Shown in pieces: positions 7,838-17,104 of a stretch of DNA of 64,000 nucleotides (position 1 is the stretch's first letter; each line of letters starts with the position of its first letter). Origin of the DNA: Lachnospiraceae bacterium (lineage in GTDB: Bacteria; Bacillota; Clostridia; Lachnospirales; Lachnospiraceae); NCBI GenBank assembly GCA_017469935.1, contig JAFUFL010000073.1, positions 1-64,000 on the forward strand. Reading direction: 5' to 3'. The translations under genes were made by a program, and so were the position numbers. The notes under the pieces are model-generated. The model was not told the DNA's origin and did not search any database. It saw only the letters and a list, made by a program, of their open reading frames with translations.

Positions 7838-9481
7838 ATGAAATATCTGCTCACAGGTACCGAAATGGCGGAGGCGGACAGCGCCACCTCCGAGGTCATA
7901 GGAATTCCGTCCATCGTTCTGATGGAGCGGGCGGCGCTTGCCGTCACAAAGGAGATCACATCGCGCTTTGGCGCGGACCGGCGCGTCACTGTTTTGGCGG
8001 GACCCGGCAATAACGGAGCGGACGGCCTTGCCGTCGGCAGACTTCTTATAGATAAGGGGTACGAGCTGCAGTTCCTGCTCCTGAGTCCCAAAGATCCGCC
8101 GGAAGGGTCGTCGGCCATGACGCAGAGAAAGATTCTCGAGGCCTACGGCGCGGCTCCGGAAGTCTTCGATGCAGGTAAGATGAGAGCCTTCCGGCCCGCC
8201 GTCATCGTCGACGCGCTCTTCGGAACCGGTTTGGGCCGGCCTCTTACCGGAAAGGCGGCGGAGATCGCGGCGGAAGTGAACGCCTTCCGGTCGGAGACGG
8301 GATGCACCGTTGTGGGACTGGACCTCCCGTCCGGGATCTCCTCGGAAGACGGCTCCGTGATGGGATGCGCGATCCGGTGCGACTTCACGGTGACCTTCGC
8401 CTACTATAAGCGCGGCCATTTCCTGTATCCCGGGTGCAGCTATTGCGGCGAGACGATCCTGCGGCCGATCGGCATCCATGACAGGAGCTTTACCTGCCGC
8501 GGAGGGCAGATGCCGGAGATGGTCATGGCCGAGCGCGACGACCTGCGCGGGATGCTCGCGCAGAGAGATCCCGGAGGCAACAAGGGAACCTTCGGTAAGG
8601 TTCTCATCGTCGCGGGAAGCTACGCCATGTGCGGCGCGGCGCTCCTTAGCGCCGAGGCCTGTATGCGGGCCGGTGCAGGAATGGTCAAAATATTCACCAG
8701 GGAAGAGAACCGCGTTATCATTCAGGAGAAGCTCCCCGAGGCCATGCTAACGGTTTATGACGCTCTGCCGCAGGATCCGGAAGAGAAGCAGGAGGAGGCG
8801 CGCGGGCTCGCGCAGAAGCTCAGAAAGGACCTGGCCTGGGCGGACGCCGTGGCGATCGGACCGGCACTGGGTCAGGGCGAAGAGGGAAGAATACTTCTCA
8901 GGACGCTTCTCGAAGAGGTATCCGCCGGCGCGGCGGGCGGGGCAGAGACGCAGCGAAGAAAGCTTAAGGGGATCGTCATCGACGCGGACGCCCTGCGGAT
9001 CATCGCCTCGGACGAAGAGGCGGACCGGCTGCTGAGAGAGAGGGACAGGGACACGGAGTGCATTCTGACGCCGCATCTGGCGGAATTCGCGGACCTTGCG
9101 CACGTCTCCGTCAGAAAAGCCGCAAAGGACCGCATCCCGCTCATGAGACAGCTCTGCGAGCGATACGGCTGTACGGTGATCGGGAAAGATGCGCGCACCC
9201 TGATCGTCTCCCATGGCAGGAGACAGATCTGCATGATCACAAACGGAAACAGCGGCATGGCCACGGCCGGAAGCGGCGACGCGCTGACCGGGATCACGGC
9301 GGCAATGCTGTTCGCGGTCAGCCCGGGAGAAGAACTCGGGCACAGAGCGGGGGCAGCGGCGGCTTATATGCACGCGGAAGCGGGCGACATCTGTAAAAAG
9401 AAACTGGGAGAGCGGTCCATGATCGCGGGAGATCTGATTGACGCGCTCCGCGACGCCAGTACCCTCATCAACCGAAAATAG
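7838..9481 (+). CDS. nnrDE: bifunctional NAD(P)H-hydrate repair enzyme
   Basis: Repairs hydrated NADH and NADPH. The N-terminal domain (about residues 1-215) is the NAD(P)HX epimerase, with the nucleotide loop LAGPGNNGADGLAVGRLL near residues 53-70 and the catalytic-type DALFGTGLGRPL. The C-terminal domain (about residues 230-547) is the ADP/ATP-dependent dehydratase of the ribokinase-like fold, with NKGTFGKVLIVAGS and the GMATAGSGDALTG anion-hole motif. At 547 residues it has the usual length of the fused enzyme. AAAGGAGAG precedes the ATG. Alanine racemase follows 17 bp later, an arrangement common in Firmicutes, so the two are probably co-transcribed. Confidence 0.96.
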   Translation: MKYLLTGTEMAEADSATSEVIGIPSIVLMERAALAVTKEITSRFGADRRVTVLAGPGNNGADGLAVGRLLIDKGYELQFLLLSPKDPPEGSSAMTQRKILEAYGAAPEVFDAGKMRAFRPAVIVDALFGTGLGRPLTGKAAEIAAEVNAFRSETGCTVVGLDLPSGISSEDGSVMGCAIRCDFTVTFAYYKRGHFLYPGCSYCGETILRPIGIHDRSFTCRGGQMPEMVMAERDDLRGMLAQRDPGGNKGTFGKVLIVAGSYAMCGAALLSAEACMRAGAGMVKIFTREENRVIIQEKLPEAMLTVYDALPQDPEEKQEEARGLAQKLRKDLAWADAVAIGPALGQGEEGRILLRTLLEEVSAGAAGGAETQRRKLKGIVIDADALRIIASDEEADRLLRERDRDTECILTPHLAEFADLAHVSVRKAAKDRIPLMRQLCERYGCTVIGKDARTLIVSHGRRQICMITNGNSGMATAGSGDALTGITAAMLFAVSPGEELGHRAGAAAAYMHAEAGDICKKKLGERSMIAGDLIDALRDASTLINRK

Positions 9482-9498
9482 AAAAAAAGAGGTCAGCT

Positions 9499-10683
9499 AT
9501 GGAAAAGAGAGAAACATCCTGCAGGACGGAAAATACGCCGGGACATGACAGAGTGTGGGCGCAGATCGATATGGACGCCGTGCTTTACAACATGGAGAGC
9601 ATGCGGGCCAATATCCGGGACGACGTCAGGATTGTCGCGGTCCTCAAGACGGACGGATACGGACACGGCGCCATCCCGATCATGAAGGAGATGGAAAAGC
9701 TCCCCTATGTGTGGGGCTATGCGGCGGCGACTTTTGAGGAAGCGGCCGCGATGAGAGAGGGCGGCGCGACCAAACCGATCCTTCTTCTGGGCTATGTATT
9801 TCCTTACTGCTACAGAGAGCTGGCGCGGCAGCAGATCAGGCCCGCCTGCTTCCGGGAAGATATGCTCGAAGGCCTCGCGGAGGCCGCAAAGGCGGAAGGA
9901 AAGCCCATATACATCCATATCGCGCTGGATACCGGCATGGGCCGGATCGGGATCAGACCGGACGACGAGGGTCTCTCTTTTGTCCGAAAAGCGATGAATA
10001 CGCAGGGAATCGTCGTGGAAGGCATGTTCACGCATTTCGCCAAGGCAGATGAAGAGGAGCACACGCCGACCCACACGCAGATCGCGCTTTACAAGGAGTT
10101 CAGGGAGAGGATCCGCAGGGAACTCGGGCTTGAAATTCCGCTCTGTCACTGCTCCAACAGCGCCGGGATCATCGAGTTTCCTGAGGCGAACATGGACCTT
10201 GTGCGCGCGGGCATCACCCTGTACGGGCTCTGGCCTTCCTCCGAGGTGAGTACGACCATCGTTCCCTTAAAGCCCGTCATGACCCTCTATTCCCATATCG
10301 TCTATGTAAAGGAAGTCGGTCCCGGCGTGAGCGTCAGCTATGGGGGAACTTATACGACGAGCAGGGACCGGACCAGGATCGCCACGATCCCGGTGGGCTA
10401 CGGGGACGGCTATCCGAGGAGCCTGTCTAACAAGGGATATGTGCTCATCGGCGGGCGAAAGGCGCCGATCCTCGGCAGAGTCTGCATGGACCAGATGATG
10501 GTCGACATCACGGATATTCCGGAGGCGAAAGAGGGGTGCCTCTGCACGCTGCTCGGCACGGACGGCGGAGAGACCATCACGATGGAAGAGCTCGGAGATC
10601 TCTCCGGGAGGTTCAATTATGAGCTGGCCTGCGACATCAACAAGAGAGTCCCCCGAATCGTCTGCGGCGGAGCCATGAGTTGA
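9499..10683 (+). CDS. alr: alanine racemase
   Basis: PLP enzyme that interconverts L- and D-alanine for peptidoglycan. The 394-residue protein carries the PLP lysine in VAVLKTDGYGHGA (Lys50), the barrel motifs DTGMGRIG and HCSNSAG, and the second catalytic region SYGGTYTT in the C-terminal beta domain, followed by IPVGYGDGYPR and GRVCMDQMMVDIT. The motif is usually VKANAYGHG, so the LKTDGYGHG form is a mild variant. The first 18 residues are an extra polar tail before the conserved VWAQIDMDAV. It lies 17 bp after nnrDE in the same operon. Confidence 0.96.
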   Translation: MEKRETSCRTENTPGHDRVWAQIDMDAVLYNMESMRANIRDDVRIVAVLKTDGYGHGAIPIMKEMEKLPYVWGYAAATFEEAAAMREGGATKPILLLGYVFPYCYRELARQQIRPACFREDMLEGLAEAAKAEGKPIYIHIALDTGMGRIGIRPDDEGLSFVRKAMNTQGIVVEGMFTHFAKADEEEHTPTHTQIALYKEFRERIRRELGLEIPLCHCSNSAGIIEFPEANMDLVRAGITLYGLWPSSEVSTTIVPLKPVMTLYSHIVYVKEVGPGVSVSYGGTYTTSRDRTRIATIPVGYGDGYPRSLSNKGYVLIGGRKAPILGRVCMDQMMVDITDIPEAKEGCLCTLLGTDGGETITMEELGDLSGRFNYELACDINKRVPRIVCGGAMS

Positions 10684-10796
10684 CGGAGCCTTCGGATAAT
10701 GGTATATTCTAATTTGTATCTTTGTGTACAGAATGTGTTGCTGCTCCCTGCGGGCGGCAAAACACGATCAATATATGGATAGTGAGGAGTTAAACA

Positions 10797-11528
10797 ATGT
10801 CAGGACATTCCAAATTTGCGAACATCAAGCACAAGAAAGAGAAAAACGACGCAGCCAAGGGTAAAATCTTTACCATCATCGGCCGTGAGATCGCGGTAGC
10901 AGTCAAGGAGGGCGGCCCCGATCCGTCCAACAACTTCAAGCTGGCCAAGGTCATCTCCAAGGCAAAGGCCAACAATATGCCCAACGAGACCATCGAGCGC
11001 GGCATCAAGAAGGCGGCCGGCGATCTGGGCAACGTCAATTTCCAGTACAACACCTATGAGGGATACGGCCCCGGCGGAATCGCGATCATCGTGGACACTC
11101 TGACCGATAATCTCAACAGAACGGCGGCGAACGTCAGAAGCGCGTTCACAAAAGGAAACGGCAGCATCGGTACGCCCGGCTGCGTCTCCTTCATGTTCGA
11201 CAAAAAGGGCCAGATCATCATCGACAAAGAGGACTGCGACCTGACGGCGGACGACCTTATGATGATCGTCCTGGACGCGGGCGCCGATGATATCAGGGAA
11301 GAGGAGGACAGCTTCGAGATCCTGACCGCGGAAGAGGACTTTGACGCCGTGGAGAAGGCTCTCAAGGACGAGGGAATCGCCCTGGCTTCTTCCGAAGTCA
11401 CCATGATCCCGCAGAATTACGTAAAGGTCACGGATGAGACGATCATCAAGCAGATCCGCAGGATCCTGGACATCCTGGATGATGACGACGACGTACAGGC
11501 CGTCTATCACAACTGGGACGAGGACTGA
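10797..11528 (+). CDS. YebC/PmpR family regulator/translation factor
   Basis: A 243-residue member of the YebC (TACO1-like) family. Members bind DNA as regulators or help ribosomes through proline-rich stretches. It starts SGHSKFANIKHKKEKNDAAKGKIFT and contains the family sequences MPNETIERGIKKA, YEGYGPGGIAIIV and GCVSFMFDKKG, then an acidic C-terminal third. The length is typical. A 113-bp gap after alr holds no clear terminator or canonical promoter. A hairpin terminator lies 45 bp downstream. Confidence 0.94.
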   Translation: MSGHSKFANIKHKKEKNDAAKGKIFTIIGREIAVAVKEGGPDPSNNFKLAKVISKAKANNMPNETIERGIKKAAGDLGNVNFQYNTYEGYGPGGIAIIVDTLTDNLNRTAANVRSAFTKGNGSIGTPGCVSFMFDKKGQIIIDKEDCDLTADDLMMIVLDAGADDIREEEDSFEILTAEEDFDAVEKALKDEGIALASSEVTMIPQNYVKVTDETIIKQIRRILDILDDDDDVQAVYHNWDED

Positions 11529-11573
11529 TTTCGGGGCAAAAGATCGAAATAACGATAACACTTCCAATTAAAG

Positions 11574-11610
11574 GCAGCTTTATGCCAAGGCATAAAGCTG
11601 CTTCATTGAA
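11574..11610 (+). terminator. hairpin after the yebC-type gene
   Basis: Perfect 13-bp stem GCAGCTTTATGCC (11574-11586) / GGCATAAAGCTGC (11589-11601) with a 2-nt loop, followed only by TTCATT. It may terminate weakly and let some transcription continue into the small gene downstream. Confidence 0.65.
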
Positions 11611-11626
11611 CTTAAGGAAAAAGGCA

Positions 11627-11806
11627 ATGCACTATTTTGACCGGGATCAAGAGGCGGACACGCAGGAAGGAGAATTCAGGCTCCTCAAAAATCCTCTGCC
11701 GGGACCTCCCCGAAAGGACCATATCCGCATGGAATTTGACCTGGAGGATCCCGAAGAGGATGAATTTGATCTGGAGATAAGCGGGGATGACGATTTTGAC
11801 ATCTGA
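11627..11806 (+). CDS. small acidic protein of unknown function upstream of ftsK
   Basis: A 59-residue protein starting MHYFDRDQEAD. I chose ATG 11627 because AAGGAAAAAGG sits just before it, while the in-frame ATG at 11582 lies inside the preceding hairpin. The middle has a short basic and proline segment (LLKNPLPGPPRKDH) and the C-terminal third is almost all Asp/Glu with hydrophobics, ending DDDFDI. From memory, similar small proteins with an NPLP.P..H motif and acidic tail sit upstream of ftsK in related Lachnospiraceae; I cannot check this here. It could be an accessory of the translocase, but its role is unknown. Confidence 0.6.
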   Translation: MHYFDRDQEADTQEGEFRLLKNPLPGPPRKDHIRMEFDLEDPEEDEFDLEISGDDDFDI

Positions 11807-11870
11807 TCTCCGAAAGGCCGGATCGTTGACGGTGGACACGGGCAGCAGATAAGGAAGGTTTACAGAGCTT

Positions 11871-14800
11871 ATGGCTTCAACCAAATCGAAAAGGAGTTCA
11901 AGTAAAGGGAAAAATCAGACAAGTACGCGCAAAAAGACGGCTGCGGCGAAGCGGATGACGAAAGCGGAGTCGGAGAGACTGGCCTTGGAAGAGAAACGGG
12001 CGATGGAAGTGCGGCGCGATATCCGCCTCCTTGTCCTCTTCGGGGTACTGGCTTTTGTGATGATCGCGGAGCTGGGATACGGGGGAGCCGTGGGAAAAGC
12101 GGTCTCCTCGCTTATGTTCGGACTGTTCGGAACAGTCGCGTACATAGTCCCGATCTTTGTATTTGTCACGGTGATCTTTATTATCTCGAATATGGGGAAG
12201 AGAACGCTGCCCGCAAGGACGGCGGCTCTTGTCATGCTCTTAATTTGCGCATGCACATTCTGTGAATTCATAAGCGGAGAGCCGGGGAAGGCACAGAGCT
12301 ACAACTCGGCCGCGATCTTCGAGCGCTGCGCGGCGGCGGGAGAGGGCGGCGGCCTGATCGGCGGCACGGTCGCCTATTTCATGTACAGGCTCCTTAGGAA
12401 CGTGGGATCGATCTTTGTCCTGCTCCTGCTCGTTCTGGTCTTCCTTATGGTGTTTACGCAGTTCTCGCCCGTGGAAAGGTACAGAAAAGCGCAGGAAGAG
12501 AGAATACGCAGGGGCGATCCCTCGTTTATGGAAAAGCGCAGGGCAAGCAGAGAGGCCGCCAGGGAGGCCTCGGCGAGGCGCAGGGAAGCCATTGCCCTTG
12601 AGAAAGAAAAAGAGCGGAAAGAGCGCGAAGAACTGGCGGAGAAAGAGCGGACCGACAGGGAAGAGAGACGGCGCGCAAGAGAGGCGCGGCGCCTGGAGGA
12701 GGAGAAAAAGAGAAAAGAACAGCCGATCATGAGTGAGACGCTGATCGAATTCACTCCGCAGGATGAAGAAGAGGACTTCGGCCTCGACGAGGGCTCCACG
12801 CTCTTTGGCCGAAACAAAAAGCCCGCAAAGCAGCAGGAGCGGAAAGAGCCCGCGCGCTCTGCGGAAAGAACCGGAGCGGCCTCCGGACACGGGATCCGTT
12901 TCCTTGACAGGGAAAGAGACGACTCATCCCGCGCAGAAGAGATCCGCGTCAGCGCCTCCCCTGTGACGGAGGCGGGAGGGGAACCTTCCGAGAGAATCCT
13001 GAGGCCGGATCCCAATACCGTAAGAGTGGAGTCGGAGGACCTGATCAAGATCAATTCCGCCGCACAGACCGACTTTGCCGGCAGACAAGGCCGGGCCACC
13101 ATGACGGTCTTCACGCAGTCGAAAGATACGGGGGCGCGCGACGACGAGCTTCATTTCCCCTTCTACCAGGAAGAGAACGAGAGGGGAATGCGCAGAGTCT
13201 ACGCCAGGGAGAGTGCTGCAGAGCGCCTGGTCAGCGGCCGCACTGACATAGCGGATGCGGGTGGAATGTCCTCTTTCAACGCACAGCAGGAAAAGGAATA
13301 TGCGGGAGGCAGACCGCGCGGCGCGGGAGACGTCCCCGGCCGGACCGAGCCTGCAGCCGGGGGAGCTCCTTCGCAGTATAAAGAGCCGCAGGAGACGAAA
13401 GAAGAGATCCCCTGGGGCGCAGACGCCCTCACCGAGGAAGAGATGGCAGCCATCGAGGCCGCGGAGGCCGGTTACGGAGAAAACGCGCAGGATCCGGAGA
13501 CGGAAGTCCCTGCACAGAGCAGCGCCGCGGCGAATGCGGCACCCGTGAAGACAAAAGTGACTGCCAGACAGGTCCCCGAGAAGCCGGCACAAAAAACGGA
13601 AGTGCAGGATGAGGACATCGAGGGCATCGAAGTCCACCGGGACCGGAGCGACGGCTCTTCAAAGGGAGCCGGCCGAACCGCTCTGAGCGGGCAGGCCAGA
13701 AGCCTGGAGAACCGCAAATACAGCTTCCCCCCTTTCAGCCTGATGCACAAAGGGGAGGCGGGCCACAATGCGGAGACGGACAGGGAGCTCAAGGAGACTG
13801 CATACAGACTGCAGGAGACGCTGCGGACTTTCGGCGTCAACGTGACGATGACGGATATAAGCCAGGGCCCCTCGATCACAAGATACGAGATGCAGCCTGA
13901 GCAGGGCGTCAAGGTCAGCAAGATCGTAAATCTGGCCAACGACATCAAGCTGTCTCTTGCGGCTGTCGATATAAGAATCGAGGCGCCGATTCCCGGAAAG
14001 CCCGCCATCGGCATTGAAGTGCCCAACAAGCACCCCTCCATCGTCGACCTGCGGGATATCCTCGAGACGAAGGAATTCCGAGGCGCCAAGAGCCGTCTGG
14101 CTTTTGCCGTCGGCAAGGACATAGGCGGCAACACGGTGGTCACGGACATCGCCAAGATGCCACACCTTCTGATCGCGGGAGCGACCGGGTCCGGTAAATC
14201 CGTGTGTATCAACACCATCATCATGAGCATCCTCTACAAGGCTTCGCCCGATGAGGTCCAGATGATCATGATCGACCCCAAGGTAGTAGAGCTGAGCGTC
14301 TACAACGGGATCCCGCACCTGATGATCCCCGTCGTCACCGATGTCAAAAAAGCGTCGGCGGCACTAAACTGGGCTGTGGCGGAAATGGAGCGCAGATACG
14401 CACTCTTTGCCAAGTCCGGAACCAGGGACCTCAACGGATACAATGCCATGATCAAGGCAAAGGGAGATGAGGCGGGCGAGAACGAGAAAGTTCTCTCGAG
14501 ACTGGTCGTCATCGTCGACGAGTTGGCGGACCTGATGATGGTCGCCAAGAACGACGTCGAGACCTCGATCTGCCGCCTTGCGCAGCTGGCCAGGGCAGCG
14601 GGCATTCATTTGATCATTGCGACGCAGAGACCGTCGGTAGATGTAATCACAGGACTTATCAAGGCGAATATGCCCAGCCGCATTGCTTTTGCCGTCACCA
14701 GCCAGGTGGACTCCAGGACGATTCTGGACATGGCCGGTGCCGAGAAGCTGATCGGCAAGGGCGACATGCTGTTCTATCCGCAGAGCTACCCCAAGCCGGC

Positions 14801-15191
14801 AAGAATTCAGGGCGCTTTCATCTCGGATGAGGATGTGCAGAATGTCGTGAGCTATATTAAGGCCAACAATGCTCCCAATGAGAGCTCCATGAAGGAGATC
14901 GACAGTGTAATCGACGGCCTCGCCGCGTCGGGGCAGGACGGGGGCAGCTCGGACCTGAAGGAAAGTTCCGGGTATGATGATCATTTCGCGGACGCCGGAA
15001 GATTTATCATCGAGAAAAACAAGGCGTCGATCGGCATGCTGCAGCGCGTGTTCAAGATCGGATTCAACAGGGCGGCCCGAATCATGGACCAGCTCACGGA
15101 GGCGGGCGTTGTCTCCGAAGAAAACGGTACGAAGGCGAGACAGGTGCTGATGGATATGACGACTTTTGAGCAGTATTTGGAGGATATGTAA
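11871..15191 (+). CDS. ftsK: DNA translocase FtsK/SpoIIIE
   Basis: A septum-anchored ATPase that pumps DNA in division or sporulation. At 1106 residues it is longer than typical Firmicutes SpoIIIE (about 800). A Lys/Arg-rich N-terminus is followed by about four membrane segments between residues 50 and 200. Residues 200-285 form an Arg/Glu-rich coil ([18 protein letters not shown] type), and residues 285-615 are a low-complexity, probably disordered linker. The motor starts near residue 620, with Walker A GATGSGKS at 770-777, [11 protein letters not shown] as Walker B, and [10 protein letters not shown]. The gamma domain that reads DNA polarity sequences covers the last 75 residues ([21 protein letters not shown]). 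Confidence 0.95.
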   Translation: MASTKSKRSSSKGKNQTSTRKKTAAAKRMTKAESERLALEEKRAMEVRRDIRLLVLFGVLAFVMIAELGYGGAVGKAVSSLMFGLFGTVAYIVPIFVFVTVIFIISNMGKRTLPARTAALVMLLICACTFCEFISGEPGKAQSYNSAAIFERCAAAGEGGGLIGGTVAYFMYRLLRNVGSIFVLLLLVLVFLMVFTQFSPVERYRKAQEERIRRGDPSFMEKRRASREAAREASARRREAIALEKEKERKEREELAEKERTDREERRRAREARRLEEEKKRKEQPIMSETLIEFTPQDEEEDFGLDEGSTLFGRNKKPAKQQERKEPARSAERTGAASGHGIRFLDRERDDSSRAEEIRVSASPVTEAGGEPSERILRPDPNTVRVESEDLIKINSAAQTDFAGRQGRATMTVFTQSKDTGARDDELHFPFYQEENERGMRRVYARESAAERLVSGRTDIADAGGMSSFNAQQEKEYAGGRPRGAGDVPGRTEPAAGGAPSQYKEPQETKEEIPWGADALTEEEMAAIEAAEAGYGENAQDPETEVPAQSSAAANAAPVKTKVTARQVPEKPAQKTEVQDEDIEGIEVHRDRSDGSSKGAGRTALSGQARSLENRKYSFPPFSLMHKGEAGHNAETDRELKETAYRLQETLRTFGVNVTMTDISQGPSITRYEMQPEQGVKVSKIVNLANDIKLSLAAVDIRIEAPIPGKPAIGIEVPNKHPSIVDLRDILETKEFRGAKSRLAFAVGKDIGGNTVVTDIAKMPHLLIAGATGSGKSVCINTIIMSILYKASPDEVQMIMIDPKVVELSVYNGIPHLMIPVVTDVKKASAALNWAVAEMERRYALFAKSGTRDLNGYNAMIKAKGDEAGENEKVLSRLVVIVDELADLMMVAKNDVETSICRLAQLARAAGIHLIIATQRPSVDVITGLIKANMPSRIAFAVTSQVDSRTILDMAGAEKLIGKGDMLFYPQSYPKPARIQGAFISDEDVQNVVSYIKANNAPNESSMKEIDSVIDGLAASGQDGGSSDLKESSGYDDHFADAGRFIIEKNKASIGMLQRVFKIGFNRAARIMDQLTEAGVVSEENGTKARQVLMDMTTFEQYLEDM

Positions 15192-15202
15192 ACCTATTCA
15201 TG

Positions 15203-15238
15203 AACACGCGGCGCGGCGGCTCGCACAGCGAACTTTTT
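15203..15238 (+). repeat. partial copy of the intergenic structured repeat
   Basis: ACACGCGGCGCGGCGGCTCG followed by CACAGCGAAC and TTTTTA resembles the 3' third of the full repeats at 37882 and 40891 (ACGCGGCGC...GGCTCGC...GCGAGCC...TTAA). The terminal hairpin is eroded. Nearby GCGTGCGGAAAGGAAG at 15247-15262 also resembles part of the repeat and now supplies the ribosome-binding site of the next gene. Confidence 0.5.
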
Positions 15239-15268
15239 AGGCGCGCGCGTGCGGAAAGGAAGTTAAAA

Positions 15269-15961
15269 ATGACCGGGAAACTGAAAGCGGCGATTTTTCT
15301 GCTCGTGATCGCGGTCGCAATGGCAGCATCCTTTTTGGCATATCGATATAAGCAGGCAAATTCCAGAGAAGCACTTGCGGAAAAAGCAGCGCGGCAGGCG
15401 GCCGAAGGCTCCTATGCGGATGCGGTCCGAACGATCGACAAGGCACTTGAGGCGCCGCAGGAGGAGAGCTGTTCCGACGAAACTCTCCGGCTCAGGAAAG
15501 CGCAGTATCTGCAGGAATCGGGAGACATGGAGACGGCCCTTAGCGAGGCCATGCATGTTGTCAAGAACACGAAGGAGGGAGATCCCGAATTCGATGAGGC
15601 CTGGGAGCGGATCGTCTCGATCTGCACGCAGGAAGAGGAGTACGGTAAGCTCGCCACTCTTTTGGAAGGAAGCGGTGTGGAGTCGATCAAGAGCCGGTAT
15701 TACAATTACCTGGTCTATGACCCGGTCTTCCGCGATCCGCCCGGCACCTATGACGAGGTCCTGGAGCTCTATATCGAGAGCCAGGGCGTCGGAGCCGTTT
15801 TTTATACGATCGACGGGACGGAACCGACGCAGAAGAGCAACCTCTACAACGGGCCGATTCTGCTGAGGCCCGGGATCTATACGGTAAAGGCTTTCTTTGT
15901 AAACCGCTACGGCCTAGAGAGCAGCACGGTGACAGGGACTTATCAGATCAACAAAGACTGA
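15269..15961 (+). CDS. membrane-anchored TPR-like protein with chitobiase-C-type domain
   Basis: A 230-residue protein of unknown function. ATG 15269 is preferred because GGAAAGGAAG lies in front of it and the next residues form one hydrophobic segment (LKAAIFLLVIAVAMAASFLAY), an uncleaved anchor or signal. Residues about 30-140 are helical with TPR-like spacing (AARQAAEGSYADAVRTIDKA, AQYLQESGDMETALSEAMHV). The last 55 residues (AVFYTIDGTEPT, YNGPILLRPGIYTVKAFFVN) match the chitobiase/beta-hexosaminidase C-terminal domain seen in many extracellular Firmicutes proteins. It is likely exposed outside the membrane. It follows ftsK closely with no terminator between. Confidence 0.75.
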   Translation: MTGKLKAAIFLLVIAVAMAASFLAYRYKQANSREALAEKAARQAAEGSYADAVRTIDKALEAPQEESCSDETLRLRKAQYLQESGDMETALSEAMHVVKNTKEGDPEFDEAWERIVSICTQEEEYGKLATLLEGSGVESIKSRYYNYLVYDPVFRDPPGTYDEVLELYIESQGVGAVFYTIDGTEPTQKSNLYNGPILLRPGIYTVKAFFVNRYGLESSTVTGTYQINKD

Positions 15962-16017
15962 GTCCTGCGCGCCGGCGCGCGGTAATGAAGACGGGGCGGC
16001 CGCTTCCGTGAGCACCC

Positions 16018-16046
16018 GGATAAGTGGCTTAAGCGGGATAAGTGGC
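16018..16046 (+). repeat. 11-bp direct repeat upstream of nfnAB
   Basis: GGATAAGTGGC occurs at 16018-16028 and again at 16036-16046, an 18-bp period. It lies about 45-70 bp upstream of the putative nfnA -35 element. It could be a regulator site or a chance duplication. Confidence 0.45.
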
Positions 16047-16089
16047 GTCCGGATGCGGTAATAACGTTGTTTTTGCACAAAGAACGCTA

Positions 16090-16119
16090 TTGTACTGTAA
16101 CAGACAGAAGTGCTATCAT
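16090..16119 (+). promoter_or_regulatory. possible nfnAB promoter
   Basis: TTGTAC (16090-16095) and TATCAT (16114-16119) with an 18-bp spacer, 64 bp before the start codon. The match to consensus is moderate. Confidence 0.45.
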
Positions 16120-16182
16120 ATATAAGCTGAAAAGCAAAAAGCTATTATACAAGGCAATAACGCAATTGAGATGGAGGTTTTT

Positions 16183-17061
16183 ATGTTCAAGATCATTAAG
16201 AAGGAGAATCTGGCCCCCAACATTTACCTGATGGATGTTGAGGCACCCAGAATTGCCAGATATGCCCTGCCCGGACAATTCCTGATCGTCCGCGTGGATG
16301 AGGAAGGCGAGAGAATTCCTTTGACCATATGTGACTATGACAGCGAAAAAGGCATCGTACAGATCGTCTTTCAGGTCATCGGCGGAGATACCTACCGCAT
16401 GTCCTCTCTGGAAGTCGGAGACAGCTTCGCGGATATGGTGGGCCCCCTCGGAAAGCCTTCGGATCTGACAGAACTTCCCATTGAAGAACTCAAGAAGATG
16501 AAGATCTGCTTCATCGCGGGCGGCGTGGGAACGGCTCCCGTGTACTGCCAGCTCAAATGGCTCAAGAAGCAGGGCGTGACGGTCGACTGCATCCAGGGCG
16601 CCAGAACCAAGGACATCATCATCCTTGAGAAGGAAATGGCCGAGGTATCCGATCTGCATATCTGCACGGATGACGGCTCCTACGGCATCCACGGAAATGT
16701 CTGCGTAGCGCTGCAGAAGCTCTGGGACGAGGGCAAGCGCTTTGACAGAGTTGTGGCGATCGGCCCTATGATCATGATGAAATTCGTATGTCAGCTCACC
16801 AAGACCCTCGGCGTTGAGACGATCGTGTCCATGAACCCGATCATGGTCGACGGCACAGGTATGTGCGGCGCTTGCCGCCTCATGGTAGGCGATGAAGTGA
16901 AATTTGCCTGTGTAGACGGACCCGAGTTCGACGGACACAAGGTGGACTTCGCACAGGCCATGCAGAGAATGAAGCTCTACGCCACCGAAGAAGGCCGCCT
17001 CTACCTCAAAGCCAAAGAGGGCGACACGCACCACGGCGGCTGCGGCAACTGCGGAAACTGA
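16183..17061 (+). CDS. nfnA: NADH-dependent ferredoxin:NADP+ oxidoreductase subunit A
   Basis: Small FAD/[2Fe-2S] subunit of the electron-bifurcating NfnAB complex. The complex couples NADH and reduced ferredoxin to NADPH formation in anaerobes. The 292-residue protein starts at ATG 16183 with GGAGG 7 nt upstream, rather than at the in-frame ATG at 16171. It has the ferredoxin-reductase FAD fold (PGQFLIVRVDEEGERIPLTI), a NAD-binding AGGVGTAPVYCQL, and iron-sulfur cysteines at 228, 231 and 243 (GMCGACRLM, FACVDGPEF). The Gly/His-rich C-terminus GGCGNCGN is also seen in relatives. nfnB follows 43 bp later. It resembles subunits annotated as sulfide dehydrogenase or dihydroorotate dehydrogenase electron-transfer proteins. 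Confidence 0.92.
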   Translation: MFKIIKKENLAPNIYLMDVEAPRIARYALPGQFLIVRVDEEGERIPLTICDYDSEKGIVQIVFQVIGGDTYRMSSLEVGDSFADMVGPLGKPSDLTELPIEELKKMKICFIAGGVGTAPVYCQLKWLKKQGVTVDCIQGARTKDIIILEKEMAEVSDLHICTDDGSYGIHGNVCVALQKLWDEGKRFDRVVAIGPMIMMKFVCQLTKTLGVETIVSMNPIMVDGTGMCGACRLMVGDEVKFACVDGPEFDGHKVDFAQAMQRMKLYATEEGRLYLKAKEGDTHHGGCGNCGN

Positions 17062-17104
17062 CTTCGGTCACAGACTCGGATCGTGACAGAAAGGACATAC
17101 GACT

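Noticed and set aside
7728..16083. Shared 13-mer TTTTTGCACAAAG upstream of nnrDE and nfnAB as a common Rex-like site
   Set aside because: Many chance 13-mer pairs are expected in 64 kb, and neither copy has the symmetric TTGT...ACAA arms of a Rex operator.
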